Origin: Myxococcales bacterium
GTDB lineage: Bacteria > UBA10199 > 2-02-FULL-44-16 > JAAZCA01
Assembly (NCBI GenBank): GCA_012513515.1
Contig: JAAZCA010000031.1
Span: 25,995-89,994 of the forward strand
Direction of reading: 5' to 3'
Length of the DNA: 64,000 nucleotides
This document shows positions 59,951 through 64,000 of the stretch, piece by piece. A program made the position numbers and the translations under genes. Each line of letters begins with the position of its first letter. Position 1 is the first letter of the stretch. A model generated the notes under the pieces. That model saw only the letters and a program-made list of their open reading frames with translations. It was not told the origin of the DNA and did no database searches.

Positions 59951-61987
59951 TTAGGCCGATTCCTTCTTCGCCCTCTTCGCATCCGTATAAACATAGACGC
60001 AAAGGACGCAAAGCATGACCGCACCGAGCCAGTTCCCGAAAACTCCATCGTTGTGGAAGCTCGGAAGGATGTTTACTTCGTAGCTCGTCTCTATAAATCT
60101 GATCACTGAACCAATAACACCCATTAGAGCTCCACCTGCGATAAAACCGGATGCGATGAGAGTTCCTCTCTCACGCCTGACGTTTGCGAGGCCCGTGTCG
60201 CCCTTCGCACTCTTCTGAACGAAGTGGGCGATTATAGCACCGAGAAGAACCGGCATGTTGTATGCCATAGGTATGTACATACCCAGAGCGAACGCCAGAG
60301 GTGCTATGCCAAGGAGCTCCATGATGATGGCGATTACTGCGCCTATTCCGTAGAGCAGCCACGGAGCGCCCTGAGCTGACATGACGCCCTTTATGATTGC
60401 GGCCATGGCGTTTGCCTGCGGAGCAGGAAGCGGTTTCGGATGCAGTTCGGAGACAACAAAACCATCGACGCGATTCAGCATTATTATGACCGCTGCAACT
60501 GTTGCCGCAGCAAAAAGCGTTCCTAAAATCTTGCACCATTGCTGTCTGGATGGCGTAGAGCCTATCCAGTACCCGACCTTCAGGTCGGTGATAAGTCCGC
60601 CGGCCATAGAAAGAGATGTGCAGACCATGCCTCCGATGAGAAGCGCCGCCATCATCCCCTGCGGACCGGAGAGCCCCGCAGCCACCAGGATAACGCAGGA
60701 AAGAATCAGCGTTATTATCGTCATACCGGAGACGGGGTTGATTCCCACGATGGCAATCGCCCTCGCAGAAACCGTGGTAAAGAGAAACGAGACCAGGAAG
60801 ACCACCGCAAGAGCTACCAAGCTGAGTGAGGAGGGATTTACCTGATCGTCAAGGACGGAATATCTGAAGAATATCCAAGATCCTACGATTAGAGCGAGCA
60901 GCATAAGAAGGATGACCGGCATAGGTATATCTCTCTGCGTTCTCTCTACCTTCGTCTCCCCTTCACGCCCCCTTCTGGACTCGAAGGCCTCTCTGAAGCC
61001 CTTCGTGAAGGCCTGGACTATTATCGGCATGGCTTTTATTATTCCGATGAGGCCTGCCGCGAAAATTCCACCGATACCTATGTATCTGACGTAGTTTCCA
61101 AAGATCTGGTGAGCGCTCATCGAGGCAATCGTCGTTCCCTCCGCCGCAGGGGGAATCGCAACGGGGATGAAGCCGCCGAGGTAGTTGAAAAACGGTACGA
61201 AGATGAACCATGACAGCATCGAACCGCAGGCGATGATAAGGGCGTAGCGCAATCCGACTATGTATCCAAGCCCGAGAACGGCAGCCCCGGTATTGATGGT
61301 AAAAACAGCCTTAACCTTGTCGGTCAAAGGAGCCATGAAACCTATCATAGCCGTCGTAAATTCCTCGGCCCATGAATGCATAGCAAGTACCAGAAAATCG
61401 TATAGGCCGCCGATCGCCATCGCGACTGCGAGGATCTTGGCCTGAGCGCCGCCCTTCTCCCCGGCGACGAGAACCTCGGTCGTCGCAGTGGCTTCTGGAA
61501 AGGGGAGCTTGCCGTGCTGATCGGAGACAAAATATCTGCGAAGCGGGACCAGATAGATGACGCCTATGATGCCGCCCATAGTAGCAGCGAGGAAAATCTG
61601 CATCAGGTTCACATGTGCATCCAACCCCAGTATGAAGAGCGCGGGGAGCGTGAAGATAGCCCCGGCAACAACCAGCCCCGAGGCGGCGCCGATCGACTGT
61701 ATTACCACGTTTTCAAGTATCGTGGATTTTCGCCTGAACAGCTGACCAAGGCCAACCGCCAGAATCGCTATCGGTATCGCAGCCTCAAATACCTGAGCGA
61801 TCTTGAGACCAAGATAGGCTGCAGCGCCCGAAAACAGGATCGCCATCAGGATACCCATGAAGATAGCCCTGAAGGTGAGCTCTTTCACATTGTCGTTCGC
61901 ACCGACTATCGGCGTGTAAACTTCACCGGGCTTTAGCTCGGTGTACGCATTTGCCGGCAACCCGGACTTTCCGCTTGAGACCTGCAT
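59951..61987 (-). CDS. OPT-family oligopeptide transporter
   Basis: 678 aa inner-membrane protein with about 15-16 transmembrane helices. Family marks: ELTFRAIFMGILMAILFSGAAAYLGLKIAQVFEAAIPIAILAVGLG near the N-terminus, PFPEATATTEVLVAGEKGG (conserved), LRYALIIACGSMLSWFIFVPFFNYLG, and NPVSGMTIITLILSC. Bacterial OPT proteins import oligopeptides (or metal-chelator complexes in some cases). The adjoining peptidases favour peptides. A sigma-70-like promoter lies at 62125-62153. The helices are flanked by a charged, soluble N-terminus. Confidence 0.93.
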   Translation of the reverse strand: MQVSSGKSGLPANAYTELKPGEVYTPIVGANDNVKELTFRAIFMGILMAILFSGAAAYLGLKIAQVFEAAIPIAILAVGLGQLFRRKSTILENVVIQSIGAASGLVVAGAIFTLPALFILGLDAHVNLMQIFLAATMGGIIGVIYLVPLRRYFVSDQHGKLPFPEATATTEVLVAGEKGGAQAKILAVAMAIGGLYDFLVLAMHSWAEEFTTAMIGFMAPLTDKVKAVFTINTGAAVLGLGYIVGLRYALIIACGSMLSWFIFVPFFNYLGGFIPVAIPPAAEGTTIASMSAHQIFGNYVRYIGIGGIFAAGLIGIIKAMPIIVQAFTKGFREAFESRRGREGETKVERTQRDIPMPVILLMLLALIVGSWIFFRYSVLDDQVNPSSLSLVALAVVFLVSFLFTTVSARAIAIVGINPVSGMTIITLILSCVILVAAGLSGPQGMMAALLIGGMVCTSLSMAGGLITDLKVGYWIGSTPSRQQWCKILGTLFAAATVAAVIIMLNRVDGFVVSELHPKPLPAPQANAMAAIIKGVMSAQGAPWLLYGIGAVIAIIMELLGIAPLAFALGMYIPMAYNMPVLLGAIIAHFVQKSAKGDTGLANVRRERGTLIASGFIAGGALMGVIGSVIRFIETSYEVNILPSFHNDGVFGNWLGAVMLCVLCVYVYTDAKRAKKESA

Positions 61988-62124
61988 ACAACCCCCTTGG
62001 TTATAAAAACAGCGCCCCAGGATTACCCCTGTCGGCGCCGCATCGTGTCCTACTTATATAATGATATGATAAAATGTTTTAGATATGCCACCATCAAAGC
62101 CTCCACATCATCGATTGGTCAACG

Positions 62125-62153
62125 TTTGTATTTAACGGGATAATCTTTGTCAA
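62125..62153 (-). promoter_or_regulatory. Possible promoter of the OPT gene
   Basis: On the minus strand TTGACA, 17 bases, TACAAA (weak -10). It is 138 bases upstream of the start. The rest of 61988-62204 shows only a short GC-rich palindrome and a weak plus-strand TTGACT...TATAAT (15-base spacer, 62182-62208). Confidence 0.45.
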
Positions 62154-62205
62154 CAATACATCCCTTTTTTAAGCACTAGGATTGACTCGGAGAACGCAGT
62201 ACTAT

Positions 62206-62500
62206 AATTAAGGAACCTCTGAGAAACTAGCGGTAAGCGCCTCTAAAAACACTATTATGAGCCGTCGCGACCGGAAAACTCACGTCGCTAGTTTCCTGTA
62301 TTGGAGCAGCGCGGTTATATTTTGAAGCGGGGCAGGCGGAAATCCCGTTCCAACAATAACTTCGACCACGGACAATTGACCATCGACCAAAACCACCGAT
62401 CGCAGCTGGTCAATGGTCCATTGTCAATCGGCACTCGGGGATGACAAGCGCATAGTTTTTAGAGGTGCCATGAATTTGTTGATTTTTCAGAGGTTACTTA
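62206..62500. repeat. Composite repeat cluster (F, B arm, D, D inverted, A, F inverted)
   Basis: AAGGAACCTCTGAGAAACTAG and GCGCCTCTAAAAACAC (F), GGGGCAGGCGGAAATCCCG (B arm), CGACCACGGACAATTGACC with inverted partner TGGTCAATGGTCCATTGTC (D), TCGGGGATGACAAGCGC (A arm), and GAATTTGTTGATTTTTCAG with AGGTTACTTAAAT (F inverted). The whole is bounded by inverted F units. It ends 10 bases before the DUF1343 start. Confidence 0.8.
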
Positions 62501-62510
62501 AATCAGGCAA

Positions 62511-63677
62511 ATGAGACTTGGAATTGACATCCTCCTTGACGAAAATCGATCTAAATTGCTCGGCCGCAGAGTTGGGCTTCTCACCAACTCTGCCTGCGTG
62601 GATTCAAAGGGAAGACCCACTCTAGATAGGGTTTTATCGGATGATGAAATCGACCTGAGGGCGATATTCGCCCCTGAGCACGGAATAAATCTGTCCGCAC
62701 AGGACATGGAACCCGTTCCATCCGAATCTGAACAAAGGAGGAAAGTACCCGTACACAGCCTGTACGGAAACTCCGTAGAATCGCTAGTCCCTACGGACGA
62801 AGCCCTCTCCTCCATAGACCTGATGCTGATAGATCTTCAGGATATAGGAAGCAGATACTATACTTACGTATGGACGGCGGCGCTTTGTGCGAAAGGCTGT
62901 TCCCGAAGGGGGAGAAAGATAATCCTGTGCGACCGCCCCAATCCGATAGGCGGAATCTCTACAGAAGGCGGCGGAATAGAACCGGGGTTTGAATCATTTG
63001 TGGGGCTGTATTCGGTGCCAAACAGGCATGGAATGACGATCGCTGAGATTGTTCACTATGTGAACAATAATGAGCATATCGGCGCAAACATGGATATCAT
63101 AAAGATGGATGGATGGCAAAGACAGATGCTGTGGAATGATACCGGCCTCAGTTGGCACAATCCATCTCCGAATATGCGTTCGCTAGCTGCCGCACTTCTA
63201 TATCCGGGGATGTGCCTCATTGAGGCCACCAATCTTTCCGAGGGACGGGGAACCGATGAACCATTCATCCTCGTAGGCGCACCGTTTATATCAGCTGATA
63301 AAATATCGTCGGAATTTAACGCCCTCTCGCTCCCTGGAATCATCGCCGAACCGGCGAGCTTCACGCCCAATCGTCAAAAATGGAGAGGAGAACGGTGCGA
63401 GGGGGTCCGCTGGAAAATTATCGATAGAAATACATTCCGCCCATATCTGACTGGCCTTGTCTTCATATGGCTTGTGAAAAAACTTTATGGAGGCCGCGGC
63501 TTTGAGTGGCGCAAAGATCCCTACGAATTCGTCAGCGATATCCCTGCGATAGATCTTTTGACCGGGTCTGCGCAATTCAGAAAAAAAATCGACAGCAGTT
63601 CTATGGAAGACCTCTTAAAACTATCTGAAACCCCGCAAGAATTTGCAGATAGAATCTCCGGTTATCTTTTGTATTGA
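62511..63677 (+). CDS. DUF1343 protein (NamZ-like exo-beta-N-acetylmuramidase)
   Basis: 388 aa. Motifs: VGLLTNSACVDSKGRPTLDRVL, AIFAPEHGINLSAQDMEPV, VHSLYGN, DLMLIDLQDIGSRYYTYVWT, LCDRPNPIGGISTEGGGIEPGFESFVGLYSVPNRHGMTIAEIV, and LSWHNPSPNMRSLAAALLYPGMCLIEATNLSEGRGTDEPF. NamZ members remove terminal MurNAc in peptidoglycan recycling. No signal peptide is seen in this start, though many members are exported. It is close to a repeat cluster upstream and follows no obvious Shine-Dalgarno, so the 5' end may have been disturbed. Confidence 0.88.
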   Translation: MRLGIDILLDENRSKLLGRRVGLLTNSACVDSKGRPTLDRVLSDDEIDLRAIFAPEHGINLSAQDMEPVPSESEQRRKVPVHSLYGNSVESLVPTDEALSSIDLMLIDLQDIGSRYYTYVWTAALCAKGCSRRGRKIILCDRPNPIGGISTEGGGIEPGFESFVGLYSVPNRHGMTIAEIVHYVNNNEHIGANMDIIKMDGWQRQMLWNDTGLSWHNPSPNMRSLAAALLYPGMCLIEATNLSEGRGTDEPFILVGAPFISADKISSEFNALSLPGIIAEPASFTPNRQKWRGERCEGVRWKIIDRNTFRPYLTGLVFIWLVKKLYGGRGFEWRKDPYEFVSDIPAIDLLTGSAQFRKKIDSSSMEDLLKLSETPQEFADRISGYLLY

Positions 63678-63680
63678 ATA

Positions 63681-63708
63681 GTTAAGGAACCTCTGAAAAA
63701 TCAGCAAT
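63681..63708. repeat. Repeat unit F fragment
   Basis: AGTTAAGGAACCTCTGAAAA and ATCAGCAA match the F unit ends at 6636, 6917 and 62206. It sits immediately upstream of the MITE-like palindrome. Confidence 0.6.
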
Positions 63709-63728
63709 CCTCTCGAGATCGTATTATA

Positions 63729-63801
63729 TGTAGTAGCCAAGACTTGATCTGACAGTTGGCACCCTCCGGGGTGTCTGTCAGTTTAAGTCTTGGCTACTAC
63801 A
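63729..63801. mobile_element. 73 bp palindromic MITE-like element
   Basis: 27-base terminal inverted repeats TGTAGTAGCCAAGACTT + GATCTGACAG and their mirror (25 of 27 positions match), with a core CACCCTCCGGGGTGT that is itself a hairpin. It encodes nothing. It looks like a minimal transposable end pair or two fused insertion-sequence ends. A partial match to one end lies at 15851. It is 38 bases downstream of the tRNA-Ser 3' end. Confidence 0.75.
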
Positions 63802-63839
63802 CTCTCACGTGCAAACAACTAAATCTTACACCTTTATTG

Positions 63840-63927
63840 CGGAGAGGGAGGGATTCGAACCCTCGGTACCCTTTTGAGGTACAACTGCTTAGCAGGCAGC
63901 TGGAATCAGCCACTCTCCCACCTCTCC
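63840..63927 (-). tRNA. tRNA-Ser (anticodon GCT)
   Basis: 88 nt with the long variable arm expected for serine: acceptor GGAGAGG/CCTCTCC, anticodon arm CTGC-CTGCTAA-GCAG (anticodon GCT reading AGC/AGU), variable arm TTGTACCTCAAAAGGGTACC, T arm GAGGG-TTCGAAT-CCCTC, discriminator G. CCA not encoded. Confidence 0.97.
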
Positions 63928-63981
63928 CCCACCACTAAACCGTTGGTGGGGCCCCGTACCCCACAACGTCTTAATGTGGGG
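63927..63981. other. Two tandem GC-rich hairpins upstream of tRNA-Ser
   Basis: CCCCACCA...TGGTGGGG (63927-63951) and CCCCACA...TGTGGGG (63959-63981), with 7-8 bp stems and similar sequence. They could be terminators of a gene beyond the window or a tRNA-leader structure. Confidence 0.5.
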
Positions 63982-64000
63982 CCACCCCTCGCTATTTATA

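Overview
The window is ordinary, densely coded bacterial chromosome. It has no rRNA, phage or plasmid core and no CRISPR array. The cell is clearly Gram-negative: there is a TonB-dependent receptor, an outer-membrane beta-barrel protein, many lipoproteins with lipobox cysteines, and an LpoB-type peptidoglycan-synthase activator. Several features point to a deltaproteobacterial-type or neighbouring deep diderm lineage: HpnH/HpnG hopanoid enzymes, two subtilisins with tripartite C-terminal anchor signals, a LonB-like protease, CIRCE-controlled groESL and a CHASE2 cyclase. That placement is inference; no 16S gene is present.

Layout. 0-9.6 kb: leucyl aminopeptidase, a TIGR02757 protein, small unknowns, a very divergent long RelA/SpoT homologue and a TonB receptor. 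9.7-15.9 kb: rnk, a K+/H+ antiporter and a four-gene envelope operon (two LPP20-like, LpoB, COG3014). 16-27.6 kb: radical SAM enzyme, serS, DsbA-like lipoprotein, first subtilisin, tRNA-Pro, GIY-YIG protein, hpnG and hpnH, RNHCP protein, small membrane protein. 27.7-35.2 kb: LonB-like protease, M42 peptidase, a Fic gene bracketed by a duplicated 3' end of the M42 gene, tryptophanase, cytidine deaminase. 35.5-45.3 kb: three large unrecognised proteins (helical; barrel-like; Ig/BNR lipoprotein), then a stand-alone propeptide-like protein and a second subtilisin. 45.4-54 kb: CHASE2 cyclase, FecR-like protein, PHM-like lipoprotein, groESL, outer-membrane barrel. 54-64 kb: small envelope proteins, four-helix-bundle protein, tRNA-Arg, then a minus-strand peptide and tyrosine catabolic cluster (oligopeptide transporter, M29 aminopeptidase, peptidase T, RidA, tyrosine phenol-lyase), a DUF1343 (NamZ-like) protein and tRNA-Ser.

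Function. The contents suggest a peptide-using heterotroph: four or more peptidases, two secreted subtilisins, an OPT transporter, and both tryptophanase and tyrosine phenol-lyase, which turn amino acids into pyruvate and ammonia. RidA next to the lyase fits disposal of the 2-aminoacrylate that such enzymes release.

At least three dispersed repeat systems run through the intergenic space: composite hairpin repeats, 25-30 bp GGGGAGA palindromes (two of which are read into gene C-termini), and a 73 bp palindromic MITE-like element. The most distinctive loci are the 35.5-45.3 kb region, the Fic cassette and the divergent RelA/SpoT protein.
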